Below, piece by piece: positions 1 through 7,892 of a stretch of 64,000 bases of DNA (its first letter is position 1; each line of letters begins with the position of its first letter). Position numbers and translations under genes: made by a program. This stretch comes from Pigmentiphaga sp. NML080357 (GTDB lineage: Bacteria; Pseudomonadota; Gammaproteobacteria; Burkholderiales; Burkholderiaceae_B), in NCBI RefSeq assembly GCF_002188465.1, contig NZ_NINW01000040.1, positions 29,648 through 93,647 on the forward strand. Direction: 5' to 3'. The notes under the pieces were generated by a model, which worked only from the letters and a program-made list of their open reading frames with translations, ran no database searches and was not told the origin of the DNA.

Positions 1-547
1 TCTGGCAGTGATAGAGGTCCATCTGTACCTGGAGGTGGGGCGAGCCGACCTCGCGCACGATCGCGTGCGCCTCGTCCTGGCGCGTCAGGAAAAAACCGGG
101 CGCATCGCGAGGGTTGATCGGTTCGATCAGCACACGGCGCCCGCTGCGCGCGGCCAGACCGGCGGCCCAGGCCAGGTTCTCCACATAGGTCGCGTGCAGC
201 GCCCGCCGGTCGATGCCGGCCGGCACGAGCCCCGACATCACGTGCAGGCATTCGCATTCGAGCGCCGCGGCGTAGTCGAGCGCGCGCAGGAAACCGTCGC
301 GGAACTCCCGTTCGCGGCCGGGCAGGCACGCGATGCCCCGTTCCGCCGGATCCTGCCTGGGCGTCGCATTGAAGAAAACCAGCCGCAGGCCATGGCCCTC
401 GAGCCGCGCCGCCAGCTCGGCGGCGGGATAGGGATAGGGAAAGAAGAACTCGACGGCGGCGAAGCCGTCGCGTGCCGCGCAACCGAACCGGTCGAGGAAC
501 GGCCGGTCGGGATACAGCATGGTCAGGTTGGCGGCAAAGCGCGGCAT
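1..547 (-). CDS. Hydroxypyruvate isomerase-like TIM-barrel protein (3' end beyond window)
   Basis: The reverse frame from the ATG at 545-547 stays open to the window edge and gives about 182 residues of an AP-endonuclease-2-like TIM barrel. Recognisable segments are the start MPRFAANLTMLYPDRPFLDR, a central LIEPINPRDAPGFFLT carrying the conserved metal-site Glu, and VQMDLYHCQ, where the Asp and His normally bind metal. These match the Hyi/OtnI group, which isomerises hydroxypyruvate to tartronate semialdehyde or related C4 sugar acids in the cytoplasm. It starts 16 bp after the dehydrogenase at 564-1499 and is the last visible gene of a four-gene minus-strand operon. The C-terminal third lies outside the window. 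The family is clear; Hyi versus OtnI cannot be settled here. Confidence 0.85.
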   Translation of the reverse strand, partial: MPRFAANLTMLYPDRPFLDRFGCAARDGFAAVEFFFPYPYPAAELAARLEGHGLRLVFFNATPRQDPAERGIACLPGREREFRDGFLRALDYAAALECECLHVMSGLVPAGIDRRALHATYVENLAWAAGLAARSGRRVLIEPINPRDAPGFFLTRQDEAHAIVREVGSPHLQVQMDLYHCQ

Positions 548-563
548 GGCGGCGGGGCGGTCG

Positions 564-1499
564 TCAGACCGGCGTCAGTACCCGGCCTGTGCGGAAGTAG
601 GCGTCGAGGTTGTCGCACACCAGCGCCTCCATGTCGGCCCGCGATTCGCGCGTGAAGCCCGCGATGTGCGACAGGGCGACGACGTTGTCCATGGCGAGCA
701 GGGCTTCCGGCACATTGGGCTCGTTCTCGAACACGTCCAGGCCGGCGCCGCCCAGGCGGCCTTCCTGCAGCGCACGCACCAGCGCCGCTTCGTCCACCAC
801 GCTGCCGCGCGCGATGTTCACCAGGATGCCCCGGGGCCCGAGGGCGTCCAGGACCTCGGCATTGACCAGGTGCCGCGTCTGCGCGCCGCCGGGACAGGCC
901 ACCACGAGGAAGTCGGCCCACTTCGCCAGTTCGACCAGCGAGGCGACGTGCTGCCCGGCAAAGCCTTCCACCGGGCGGCGCGTGTTGTAGCGCACCGTCA
1001 TGTCGAAACCGGCGGCGCGGCGGCCCACGGCCTGGCCGATTCCGCCGAAGCCGAGCAGCCCCATGTTCTTGCCGTGCACCCGCGTCATCAGCGGACGCTG
1101 GCCGGATTTCCAGCCGCCCGCCCGCACGAAGCGATCGGTCGTCGAAATGCCGCGGGCCACGTCGATTGCCAGTCCCATCGCGAGGTCCGCGACACAACCG
1201 TCCAGCACCTGCGGCGTATTACTGATCTGGATGCCCAGCCGCTTGGCCGTATCGACGTCGATCTTGTCGTATCCCACGCCGAAATTGGCGATGACCTTGG
1301 CGTTGGGCAAGGACTCGAGAATGGAGGCATCGCACGCGTCGCGAACGTGCACCACGATGCCTTCGAATTCCGCGCCGTGCTCGGCGAGGAACGCGGCCGG
1401 GTCGGGCTGCTTCCACAGCGGTGCGATGTCATAGTCGCGCGCCAGGCGGGCGTCGGCGGGCGGGGTGATGGGACCGATCTGCAGTACGCGGTGTTTCAT
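564..1499 (-). CDS. D-isomer-specific 2-hydroxyacid dehydrogenase (GhrB/SerA-like)
   Basis: A 311-residue NAD(P)-dependent oxidoreductase that interconverts 2-oxoacids and D-2-hydroxyacids, such as glyoxylate/glycolate or hydroxypyruvate/D-glycerate. The Rossmann motif GFGGIG is at 150-155; the catalytic triad of the family is seen as Arg231 (NIARGSVVDE), Glu260 (DVFENEP) and His278 (LSHIAG). Normal length for a single-unit reductase without an ACT domain. It lies between a class II aldolase upstream (55 bp gap) and a hydroxypyruvate isomerase-like gene downstream, so a role in C3/C4 hydroxy-acid breakdown is a reasonable inference. The true substrate is not readable from sequence. Confidence 0.9.
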   Translation of the reverse strand: MKHRVLQIGPITPPADARLARDYDIAPLWKQPDPAAFLAEHGAEFEGIVVHVRDACDASILESLPNAKVIANFGVGYDKIDVDTAKRLGIQISNTPQVLDGCVADLAMGLAIDVARGISTTDRFVRAGGWKSGQRPLMTRVHGKNMGLLGFGGIGQAVGRRAAGFDMTVRYNTRRPVEGFAGQHVASLVELAKWADFLVVACPGGAQTRHLVNAEVLDALGPRGILVNIARGSVVDEAALVRALQEGRLGGAGLDVFENEPNVPEALLAMDNVVALSHIAGFTRESRADMEALVCDNLDAYFRTGRVLTPV

Positions 1500-1553
1500 T
1501 GTGGGTTCCTTCTTGTCGGGATGGGAATGGGCGCCGTCGTTCCGGCGCGCATC

Positions 1554-2366
1554 CTAATCACGATAGCTCATGTCGCGCCGGTCCAGCATCCGCAGCAGCG
1601 CGGGCCACTCGCGCTCGCCATGCGGCGGGTGGCTGCCGTCCGGATTGGGCGTGGGGGCGCGGCGCAACTGCTGGTAGGCGCGCTCCACCATGGCCGCCGC
1701 GGGCATGTGCAGCGGGCTGCCGGCCGACAGGGTCAAGAGCTGCGTCTGGCAGGCCCGCTCCAGCCGCTGCATGTTCACGAAGGCCTCGGCCACGTTGCTG
1801 CCCACTGCCAGCAGGCCGTGGTTGCGCAGGATCATGACGTCCTTGTCGCCCAGGTTGCTGGCGAGCCGTTGCCGTTCGTCCAGGTCCACGGCCACCCCTT
1901 CGAACTCGTGATATGCCACCGCCGAAGCGAACCGCATCGCGGTCTGGTTCAGTGGCAGCAATCCGCATTCGAGGGCAGACACCGCCATGCCGGCGGGCGT
2001 GTGGGTGTGCAGGACGCAGCCGACGTCGGGCCGCGCGCCATGGATGGCGCTGTGGATGACGTAGCCGGGCAGGTTGATGGTGTAGTCGGCGTTGGGATTG
2101 TGGATCACGTTGCCCGCGAGGTCGACCTTGATCAGGCACGAGGCCGTGATTTCCTCGTACATCATGCCGAAGGGGTTGATCAGGAAATGTTCCTCGGCGC
2201 CCGGCACGCGCGCCGAGATGTGATTCAGGATCATGTCGCTCATGCCGAACAGGTCGATCAGGCGATAGCAGGCGGCCAGGTCGACGCGGACTCGCCGTTC
2301 GGCGTCGGTGGCGCCGGGGTGAAAGGAAGTTTGCCGCGCGCGCGGCGCCGTATCCGTGTTCATCAT
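1554..2366 (-). CDS. Class II aldolase/adducin family protein
   Basis: A 270-residue protein of the zinc-dependent class II aldolase/adducin fold (fuculose-1-phosphate aldolase, OtnC, adducin head). The metal ligands are visible as the HTH of VLHTHTPAG (His120, His122) and His183 in LRNHGLLAVG. The start was set at the double ATG at 2361-2366; the open frame runs further upstream into the binding-protein gene but that part is not homologous. It begins 23 bp after the Bug gene at 2390-3379 and precedes a hydroxyacid dehydrogenase and an isomerase, a set resembling catabolic loci for threonate-like acids. The sugar-acid kinase (OtnK) and the LtnD-type dehydrogenase of that pathway are not seen in the visible part. 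Confidence 0.88.
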   Translation of the reverse strand: MMNTDTAPRARQTSFHPGATDAERRVRVDLAACYRLIDLFGMSDMILNHISARVPGAEEHFLINPFGMMYEEITASCLIKVDLAGNVIHNPNADYTINLPGYVIHSAIHGARPDVGCVLHTHTPAGMAVSALECGLLPLNQTAMRFASAVAYHEFEGVAVDLDERQRLASNLGDKDVMILRNHGLLAVGSNVAEAFVNMQRLERACQTQLLTLSAGSPLHMPAAAMVERAYQQLRRAPTPNPDGSHPPHGEREWPALLRMLDRRDMSYRD

Positions 2367-2389
2367 GGGTTCCACTTTCGATGACGGGG

Positions 2390-3379
2390 TTATTGCTTTT
2401 CGATCCTGGCTTCCTCGATCACGACGCGCCATTTGGCCGCGTCTTTCAGGAAGACTTCCTTGAGTGCCTCCGGGCTGCTGCCGCGCGGCTCGATGCCGAG
2501 CGAGACGAAGCGCTGGCGCACCTCGGGGGTGGCCAGGGCCTTGGCGATCTCGCGGTTCAGTTTCTGCACGACGTCGGCGGGCGTGCCGGCCGGGGCGACG
2601 ATGCCATTCCAGGATTCGGACACATACCTGGACAGGGTCGGGCCGCCGCTTTCGGCGATGGTGGGTACGTCGGGCAGGAAGCCGATCCGCGCCGGCGCGG
2701 TCGTGGCGATGGCCCGCAGCGAACCGCCCCGGATCTGGCCGAGCGCGCCGGTGACGGTTTCCATCGCCACCTGTACGCTGCGTCCGCGCAGCGCGGCGAT
2801 GACGTCCCCGGTGGACTTGAAGGGGACGATGGGCACGTCCAGTCCCGCCATGGTGGCGAACAGCCGGGCCGACAGGTGCTGGGCGCTGCCGACGCTGATG
2901 GTGCCGATGTTGAAGTGCGCGGGATCGCGCCGGGCGGCGGCGATGACGTCGGCCACGGTCTTGAGCGGGCTGTCCTTGTCGGCGACCAGCAGGAAGTGAA
3001 AGGTCCCGATGGTGGAGATCATGGCAAAGTCGTCGACGGGGTCGTAGGGCAGCGATTTGAACAGGTAGGGGCTGAAGGCGTTCTGGCCGCTGACCAGCAG
3101 CAGGGTGTAGCCGTCGGGAGCGGCGCGGGCGACCGCGGAGGCGGCGGTGATGCCGCCGGCGCCGGGGGCATTCTCGACGACCACGCTCTGGCCCATGGAC
3201 TTGGCCATCTCCTGGGCAAGGGTCCGGACAACGGTGTCGCCCAGGCCGCCGGGGCCGAAACCGACGACGATCTTGACCGGCTTGTGGGGAAAGTCTTGGG
3301 CGAAGGCCGGTGCGGTGGGGGCGAGGAGGGAAAGGGCGACCAGCAATGGGGCGAGGTGCCTGATGTAGCGGCGGTCCAT
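2390..3379 (-). CDS. Bug/TctC family periplasmic solute-binding protein
   Basis: A 329-residue extracytoplasmic receptor of the tripartite tricarboxylate transporter family. A Sec signal peptide covers about residues 1-27 (cleavage after APAFA), followed by VGFGPGGLGDTVVR, the PGG-x-x-D loop that contacts a carboxylate of the ligand in this family. The ATG at 3377-3379 has an AGGAG ribosome site 6 bp upstream, so the longer open frame is not used. First gene of the aldolase-dehydrogenase-isomerase operon, so it probably captures the acid those enzymes degrade. No TctA/TctB partner is present. Ligand unknown. Confidence 0.9.
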   Translation of the reverse strand: MDRRYIRHLAPLLVALSLLAPTAPAFAQDFPHKPVKIVVGFGPGGLGDTVVRTLAQEMAKSMGQSVVVENAPGAGGITAASAVARAAPDGYTLLLVSGQNAFSPYLFKSLPYDPVDDFAMISTIGTFHFLLVADKDSPLKTVADVIAAARRDPAHFNIGTISVGSAQHLSARLFATMAGLDVPIVPFKSTGDVIAALRGRSVQVAMETVTGALGQIRGGSLRAIATTAPARIGFLPDVPTIAESGGPTLSRYVSESWNGIVAPAGTPADVVQKLNREIAKALATPEVRQRFVSLGIEPRGSSPEALKEVFLKDAAKWRVVIEEARIEKQ

Positions 3380-3604
3380 GGTGTCTCCTGGTGGGTGCGG
3401 TGTCATCCCGCTTGGGGCGATTGTGGCGGGAGCGAGCGGGGGGGCGATAGCCTGTCGGGCGGACAGCTGATATGCCGATTTGATATGGAAGGGGGGGGTC
3501 TTGAGGTATTCGTTGCGGCTTTGCGGTATGGAAGAGTGCGCCGCCGCGCATCGCTCAGCGGGACAAACGCAGGCGCGTGCCTGTGCCTTCCTTCCACTCT
3601 GCGC
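3380..3604. other. Divergent intergenic region upstream of the Bug operon and glyA
   Basis: These 225 bp lie between the minus-strand Bug operon and the glyA leader. No convincing coding frame is present. It should hold the Bug operon promoter, but no good -35/-10 pair or operator could be picked out by eye. A loose repeat of TGATATG occurs near 3469-3487. Confidence 0.5.
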
Positions 3605-3610
3605 TAAAAT
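3605..3610 (+). promoter_or_regulatory. Probable -10 box of the glyA leader transcript
   Basis: TAAAAT at 3605-3610 would start transcription near 3617, about 10 nt before the first helix of the ZTP aptamer. The -35 region (around 3582-3587) is poor, so this is a moderate call based mainly on position. Confidence 0.45.
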
Positions 3611-3624
3611 AGTGCGCATTGCCT

Positions 3625-3770
3625 TCGCCCTGCGTAACTGGCGATTCTAGGAAGCGGTTTCCAGCCGCTTTCCAGGTGGGTAAACCACAAGGAAGCGCAG
3701 GGTTTTGGCGGTATCCGGCACGAGCCTTCAGGCGGTGCCGGGGCCGCTCGCCGTTCGCCTGGGCAGCCGT
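3625..3770 (+). promoter_or_regulatory. ZTP (pfl) riboswitch controlling glyA
   Basis: The leader carries the hallmarks of the pfl/ZTP aptamer. CCCTGCG (3628-3634) pairs perfectly with CGCAGGG (3696-3702) to close the first domain; the conserved ACTGGCG follows the 5' strand; a hairpin with GGAAGCGG at about 3650 pairs with CCGCTTTCC; GTGGGTAAACCAC lies at 3676-3687. The signature CGCCTGGGCA at 3756-3765 is the 3' conserved segment that forms the pseudoknot. ZTP/ZMP accumulates when 10-formyl-tetrahydrofolate is short, and the known response is to raise one-carbon genes including glyA. After the aptamer a GC-rich hairpin (about 3813-3831) has no U-tract, so the switching mechanism (translational or Rho-based) is not clear. 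The glyA start is about 155 nt downstream. Confidence 0.9.
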
Positions 3771-3925
3771 TAGGCAGTTCGTAGATCGCGCATGACCACG
3801 AGTTTTTGCCAATCCGCCCGCCGGCGGGGCGGCCATGCCGGGGTAGCGCGGTTTTCGTAATCACGGCTGGCCGGTTGCGTCTATAACATGCCGGTTGGCC
3901 GCTCTGCACAGGAAAGGAAACTGTC

Positions 3926-5170
3926 ATGTTCGACCGCAGCCGCACCATCGCCCAGATCGACCCCGACCTCTGGTCCGCCATCGAGCTCGAAAACCAGCGC
4001 CAGGAACAGCACATCGAGCTGATCGCCTCGGAAAACTACGCCAGCCCGGCCGTCATGCAGGCCCAGGGCACGCAGCTCACCAACAAGTACGCCGAGGGGT
4101 ATCCCGGCAAGCGCTACTACGGCGGATGCGAATTCGTCGACATCGTCGAACAGCTGGCCATCGACCGCGCCAAGCAGATCTTCGGCGCCGATGCCGTCAA
4201 CGTCCAGCCCAACTCCGGCTCGCAGGCCAACCAGGGTGTCTACATGGCCGTGCTCAAGCCGGGCGACACCGTGCTGGGCATGAGCCTGGCCGAGGGTGGC
4301 CACCTGACCCACGGTTCGCCGGTCAACGCCTCGGGCAAGCTCTACAACTTCCTCTCGTACGGCCTGAACGCCCAGGAAGAGATCGACTACGACCAGGTCG
4401 CGCGCCTGGCCGCCGAACACAAGCCCAAGCTGATCGTGGCCGGCGCGTCGGCCTATGCGCTGCGCATCGACTTCGCCCGCTTCGCCGAGATCGCCAAGGC
4501 CAACGGCGCGCTGTTCATGGTGGACATCGCCCACTATGCGGGCCTGGTCGCCGGAGGCGTCTATCCGAACCCGGTCCCGCACGCCGATTTCGTCACCTCG
4601 ACCACGCACAAGTCGCTGCGCGGTCCGCGCGGTGGCCTGATCATGTGCAAGGCCGAGTTCGAAAAGGCCGTCAATTCGGCCATCTTCCCGGGCATCCAGG
4701 GCGGGCCGCTGGAGCACGTCATCGCCGCCAAGGCGGTGGCCTTCAAGGAAGCGCTGGATCCGTCGTTCAAGCAGTACGCCGCGCAGGTCGTGGCCAACGC
4801 CAAGGTAATGGCCGAGACGCTGGTCGAGCGCGGCCTGCGCATCGTGTCGGGCCGCACCGAGAGCCACGTCATGCTCGTCGATCTCCGGGCCAAGGGCATC
4901 ACGGGCAAGGATGCCGAGCAGGCGCTGGGGCAGGCTCACATCACGGTCAACAAGAACGCCATCCCCAACGATCCGGAAAAGCCCTTCGTCACCAGCGGCA
5001 TCCGGGTCGGCTCGCCGGCCATGACCACGCGCGGTTTCAAGGAAGACGAAGCGCGCCTGACCGCCAACCTCATCGCCGACGTGCTGGACAACCCGCGCGA
5101 CGAGGCCAACCTGGCCGCCGTGCGTGAGCGTGTCAACGCCTTGACCGCCAAGTTCCCCGTCTACGGCTAA
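3926..5170 (+). CDS. glyA: Serine hydroxymethyltransferase
   Basis: A 414-residue fold-type I PLP enzyme, the usual length for bacterial GlyA. It interconverts serine plus tetrahydrofolate with glycine plus 5,10-methylene-THF in the cytoplasm and supplies one-carbon units. Visible motifs: IELIASENY near residue 31, the HLTHG segment at 126-130, Asp200 and His203 (VDIAHYAG) stacking on PLP, and the Schiff-base Lys229 in [14 protein letters not shown]. The ATG at 3926 follows AGGAAAGGAAA. Expression is predicted to be under the ZTP riboswitch in its leader. A hairpin-rich repeat lies between it and nrdR. Confidence 0.99.
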   Translation: MFDRSRTIAQIDPDLWSAIELENQRQEQHIELIASENYASPAVMQAQGTQLTNKYAEGYPGKRYYGGCEFVDIVEQLAIDRAKQIFGADAVNVQPNSGSQANQGVYMAVLKPGDTVLGMSLAEGGHLTHGSPVNASGKLYNFLSYGLNAQEEIDYDQVARLAAEHKPKLIVAGASAYALRIDFARFAEIAKANGALFMVDIAHYAGLVAGGVYPNPVPHADFVTSTTHKSLRGPRGGLIMCKAEFEKAVNSAIFPGIQGGPLEHVIAAKAVAFKEALDPSFKQYAAQVVANAKVMAETLVERGLRIVSGRTESHVMLVDLRAKGITGKDAEQALGQAHITVNKNAIPNDPEKPFVTSGIRVGSPAMTTRGFKEDEARLTANLIADVLDNPRDEANLAAVRERVNALTAKFPVYG

Positions 5171-5173
5171 AGA

Positions 5174-5276
5174 TGTGGCCCCCCCTACGCGCTGACGCGC
5201 GCCCCCCAGGGGGCGGCACTGGCGGACCGGCAAAGCCGGATCCGCTGTGCCCTGGGCGGGGAGGGGGTAGCGCCAT
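5174..5276. repeat. GC-rich intergenic palindromic element
   Basis: The 144-bp gap between glyA and nrdR is almost filled by nested inverted repeats: CCCCCCTACGCGC near the start can face GGGGAGGGGGTAGCGCC near the end, CGCCCCCCAGGGGGCG (5200-5215) is self-complementary, and GGACCGGCAAAGCCGGATCC (5224-5243) forms a tight hairpin. Similar C/G-rich hairpin units are common between genes in Bordetella and Achromobacter. It may act as a terminator or RNA-stability element; there is no U-tract. Confidence 0.6.
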
Positions 5277-5314
5277 GGAAAACTGACATGCATGTCGTCT
5301 AGAGAGAGCAGCGC

Positions 5315-5788
5315 ATGAAATGTCCTTTCTGTCGTCACGACGACACCCAGGTGATCGATACCCGGGTGCTGGAAGAGGGCAGCGCCATCCGCCGGCGCCG
5401 CCGCTGTTCGAACTGCGACCGCCGGTTCACCACCTACGAGCGGGTGGAGCTGTCCTTGCCGACGGTGGTCAAGCGCAACGGCAGCCGGTCCGAGTACGAC
5501 CAGGGCAAGCTGCGCGGCAGCCTGATGCTCGCGCTGCGCAAGCGCGCGGTGAGCGCCGACGCGGTCGAGGCCGCCATCACCCGCATCGAGGAAGCCCTGA
5601 TGACCAGCGGCTTGCGCGAAGTTCCGTCGGAGCGGGTGGGCGAACTCGTCATGCAGGAGCTCAAGAAGCTCGACAAGATCGCCTACATCCGCTTCGCTTC
5701 GGTCTACAAGAGTTTCGAGGACGTGGACGAGTTCACCGACGTGGTGCGCGAGATCCAGGGGCCGCTCCCTCCCGGCGCCAAACCTTGA
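5315..5788 (+). CDS. nrdR: Transcriptional repressor NrdR
   Basis: A 157-residue regulator of ribonucleotide reductase genes. The N-terminal zinc ribbon has its four cysteines at 3, 6, 31 and 34 ([10 protein letters not shown] and CSNCDRRF); residues about 48-138 form the ATP-cone domain that senses ATP/dATP. Length and architecture are standard. The ATG at 5315 follows GAGAGAGCAGCGC. It is followed 16 bp later by ribD, an arrangement conserved in many proteobacteria, which suggests co-transcription. Confidence 0.98.
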   Translation: MKCPFCRHDDTQVIDTRVLEEGSAIRRRRRCSNCDRRFTTYERVELSLPTVVKRNGSRSEYDQGKLRGSLMLALRKRAVSADAVEAAITRIEEALMTSGLREVPSERVGELVMQELKKLDKIAYIRFASVYKSFEDVDEFTDVVREIQGPLPPGAKP

Positions 5789-5804
5789 GCGAGTACTGCC
5801 GCCC

Positions 5805-6956
5805 ATGATTCCAGACGCCACCGAACGCCCCGAGGATGCCGCCTGGATGCGGCGCGCGCTGGAGCTGGCCGAAGGCGTCATCTACGCCACATCCCCCAAT
5901 CCGCGCGTGGGCTGCGTGATCGTGCGCGATGGCGAAGTGCTGGGCGAAGGCGCGACCCAGCCGGTGGGCGGGCCGCATGCGGAGGTCTGCGCGCTGCGCG
6001 ATGCGCAGGCGCGCGGGCTGCCGGTGCGAGGAGCGACCGTCTACGTCACGCTGGAACCGTGCAGCCACTACGGGCGCACGCCGCCTTGCGTGGACGCGCT
6101 GGTCGCGGCTGCGCCGGCGCGTGTCGTCGTGGCCATGGGCGATCCCAATCCGCGCGTCAATGGCGAGGGCCTGGCGCGGTTGCGCGCCGCCGGCATCGCC
6201 GTCACGGTTGGCGTATGCCTGGACGAGGCGCTGGCGTTGAACATCGGCTTCGTGGCCCGCATGAGCCGGGGCACACCCTGGCTCTGGGCCAAGATGGCAG
6301 CTTCGCTGGACGGGCGCAGCGCGCTGTCCAACGGCCGATCGCAATGGATTACCGGCGAGGCTGCGCGCGCCGATGGCCACCATTGGCGCGCACGCAGTTG
6401 CGCCGTGCTGACGGGGATCGGCACCGTATTGGCCGACAACCCCCGCCTGGACGTGCGTCATGTGCCGACCACGCGTCCGCCGCGCAAGATCGTGCTGGAT
6501 TCCCGGCTGCGCATGCCGGCGGATGCGCGCCTGCTCGATGGCACCGAAACCTGGGTCTTCACCGCGCGCGAGGACGCCGCCAAGAGCGCCGAACTGGCTG
6601 CGCGCAACGCACGGATCATCTGCCTGCCGGACGCCGGCGGCCGTGTCGACCTGCCGGCGGTCATGCGCTGGCTCGGCCAGCACGACATCAACGAAGTGCA
6701 TGCCGAAGCGGGGGCGCAGCTCACCGGCGCCCTGCTGCAAGCGGGCTGCGTCGACGAATTGCTGGTGTACATGGCGCCCATGCTGCTGGGCGAGGGCGCC
6801 GGCATGGCCCGGCTGCCTTTGCTCGAAGAGCTCGACCAGGCACGCCGCTTCGAGTTCGCGGACGTGCGCCGCGTCGGCGCGGACGTCCGCATGCGGGCGC
6901 CGGATCCGGGGCGCCTGGCGGCTGCGCGCGCCGCCGCGGCTCCGTCGCGGACCTGA
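5805..6956 (+). CDS. ribD: Bifunctional diaminohydroxyphosphoribosylaminopyrimidine deaminase / 5-amino-6-(5-phosphoribosylamino)uracil reductase
   Basis: A 383-residue riboflavin-pathway enzyme. The N-terminal deaminase has the zinc site His58-Ala-Glu60 (GPHAEVCAL) with Cys86 and Cys95 (PCSHYGRTPPC). The C-terminal NADPH-dependent reductase half begins around residue 155 (WLWAKMAASLDGRSA) and contains the conserved NEVHAEAGAQLTGALL. It performs the second and third steps from GTP. In many bacteria ribD is followed by the lumazine synthase gene; here ribBA and ribH are over 10 kb away, separated by a catabolic block. No riboflavin synthase gene is visible in the window. Confidence 0.97.
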   Translation: MIPDATERPEDAAWMRRALELAEGVIYATSPNPRVGCVIVRDGEVLGEGATQPVGGPHAEVCALRDAQARGLPVRGATVYVTLEPCSHYGRTPPCVDALVAAAPARVVVAMGDPNPRVNGEGLARLRAAGIAVTVGVCLDEALALNIGFVARMSRGTPWLWAKMAASLDGRSALSNGRSQWITGEAARADGHHWRARSCAVLTGIGTVLADNPRLDVRHVPTTRPPRKIVLDSRLRMPADARLLDGTETWVFTAREDAAKSAELAARNARIICLPDAGGRVDLPAVMRWLGQHDINEVHAEAGAQLTGALLQAGCVDELLVYMAPMLLGEGAGMARLPLLEELDQARRFEFADVRRVGADVRMRAPDPGRLAAARAAAAPSRT

Positions 6957-6971
6957 CGCACCGGGCGCGGG

Positions 6972-7736
6972 TCAGGATTCCTCGCGCTTTCCCAGCGTTC
7001 GCGAGAGTTCGGCAGCCTCCCGCACCAGCATTTCGCCGAATGCCTGGATGCGCTCGGCCGGCAGCCGCGCGCCCGGCCCGAAAACTCCCAATGATCCGGC
7101 CACTTGGCCGCTGCGATCGAAGAACGGCGCGGCGATCGCCACCGCGCCCTGGATCAGTTCGTCCTTGCTGACCGCATAGCCCCGCTGCTTGACCATGTCC
7201 AGGTCCTCCACCGGCCGCGCGATGTCCAGGCCGCGCTCGGCCGCGTAACGGCGGCGGTCTTCCCCGTCCGCGCCGATGTTGGCGAGAATGGCGCGGCCGC
7301 TGGCGCCGACGGATATCCGTTCCCGATAGCCGATGCCGCGCTTGAAGCTCAATGGCTGGGCGCTGGGCAGCTCCGCGATGCAGAGGCGGTCGCCGCCTTC
7401 CAGCACGAACAGGGCGACCGTTTCGCCGGTCTGCTCGCGCAGCCTTTGCATCAGCGGCGCGGCAAGGGCGGCGAGGTCCTGGCTCGATGTCCAGACATGC
7501 GCGAGCTGGCCCACCGAGGGCCCGAGGCGGAATTTCTGCGGGTCGCCTTCGGACACCACGAAACCGCGCTGTTCCAGCGTGTAGAGCAGGCGATAGAGCG
7601 TCGGCCGGCTCAGGTCCACCCGCTTGAGCAGCTGCCCCACCGTCAATTCGCAGTCCGCCGCCGTGAAGGCCAGCAGGATCTCCAGGGCCCGGTCCACGGC
7701 CCGCACGCTATCGCCCAGTTTCTCGGTTTCCGCCAC
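6972..7736 (-). CDS. IclR family transcriptional regulator
   Basis: A regulator of about 254 residues: an N-terminal winged helix starting at SVRAVDRALEILLAF with LTVGQLLKRVDLSRPTLYRLL as the recognition region, then the IclR effector-binding GAF-like domain (ISVGASGRAILA, AVAIAAPFFDRSGQVAGSLGVFG). I chose the GTG at 7734-7736 because the HTH begins a few residues later and a GGGGAAAGG site precedes it; the ATG at 7850 would overlap the divergent promoter and operator. It is divergent from a Rieske oxygenase-Bug-SDR operon, which it very likely controls in response to an aromatic or organic acid. Confidence 0.9.
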   Translation of the reverse strand: MAETEKLGDSVRAVDRALEILLAFTAADCELTVGQLLKRVDLSRPTLYRLLYTLEQRGFVVSEGDPQKFRLGPSVGQLAHVWTSSQDLAALAAPLMQRLREQTGETVALFVLEGGDRLCIAELPSAQPLSFKRGIGYRERISVGASGRAILANIGADGEDRRRYAAERGLDIARPVEDLDMVKQRGYAVSKDELIQGAVAIAAPFFDRSGQVAGSLGVFGPGARLPAERIQAFGEMLVREAAELSRTLGKREES

Positions 7737-7814
7737 ACCTTTCCCCGCATTTTTCGATCCGTCGAGCCCGACATCGTAGCCGAGGGCGAGCACCGTTACG
7801 CCGCGCCCGGGCGG

Positions 7815-7842
7815 TTGACAACTCGATATATGTCCGTAGAAT
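7815..7842 (+). promoter_or_regulatory. Sigma-70 type promoter of the Rieske oxygenase operon
   Basis: TTGACA (7815-7820) and TAGAAT (7837-7842) are separated by 16 bp, ending 50 bp before the oxygenase ATG. A perfect -35 in a GC-rich genome makes this a confident pick. Confidence 0.75.
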
Positions 7843-7868
7843 GGACTCAATTATCACAGAACGGACAT
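7830..7868. promoter_or_regulatory. Inverted repeat overlapping the promoter, candidate IclR-type operator
   Basis: ATGTCCGT (7830-7837) and ACGGACAT (7861-7868) form a perfect 8-bp inverted repeat with a 23-bp spacer. The left arm overlaps the -10 box and the right arm falls in the early transcribed region. Placement between the divergent iclR-type gene and the oxygenase operon suggests repression by that regulator. Confidence 0.6.
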
Positions 7869-7892
7869 CGTTCAGCAGGAGGCTGTGGAGTC

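Noticed and set aside
3813..3831. Intrinsic terminator in the glyA leader
   Set aside because: The GC-rich hairpin has no T-run after it; termination is therefore not claimed as the riboswitch mechanism.
7737..7850. ATG start at 7850 for the IclR gene
   Set aside because: It would place coding sequence over the divergent promoter and add 38 residues not found in the family; the GTG at 7736 fits better.
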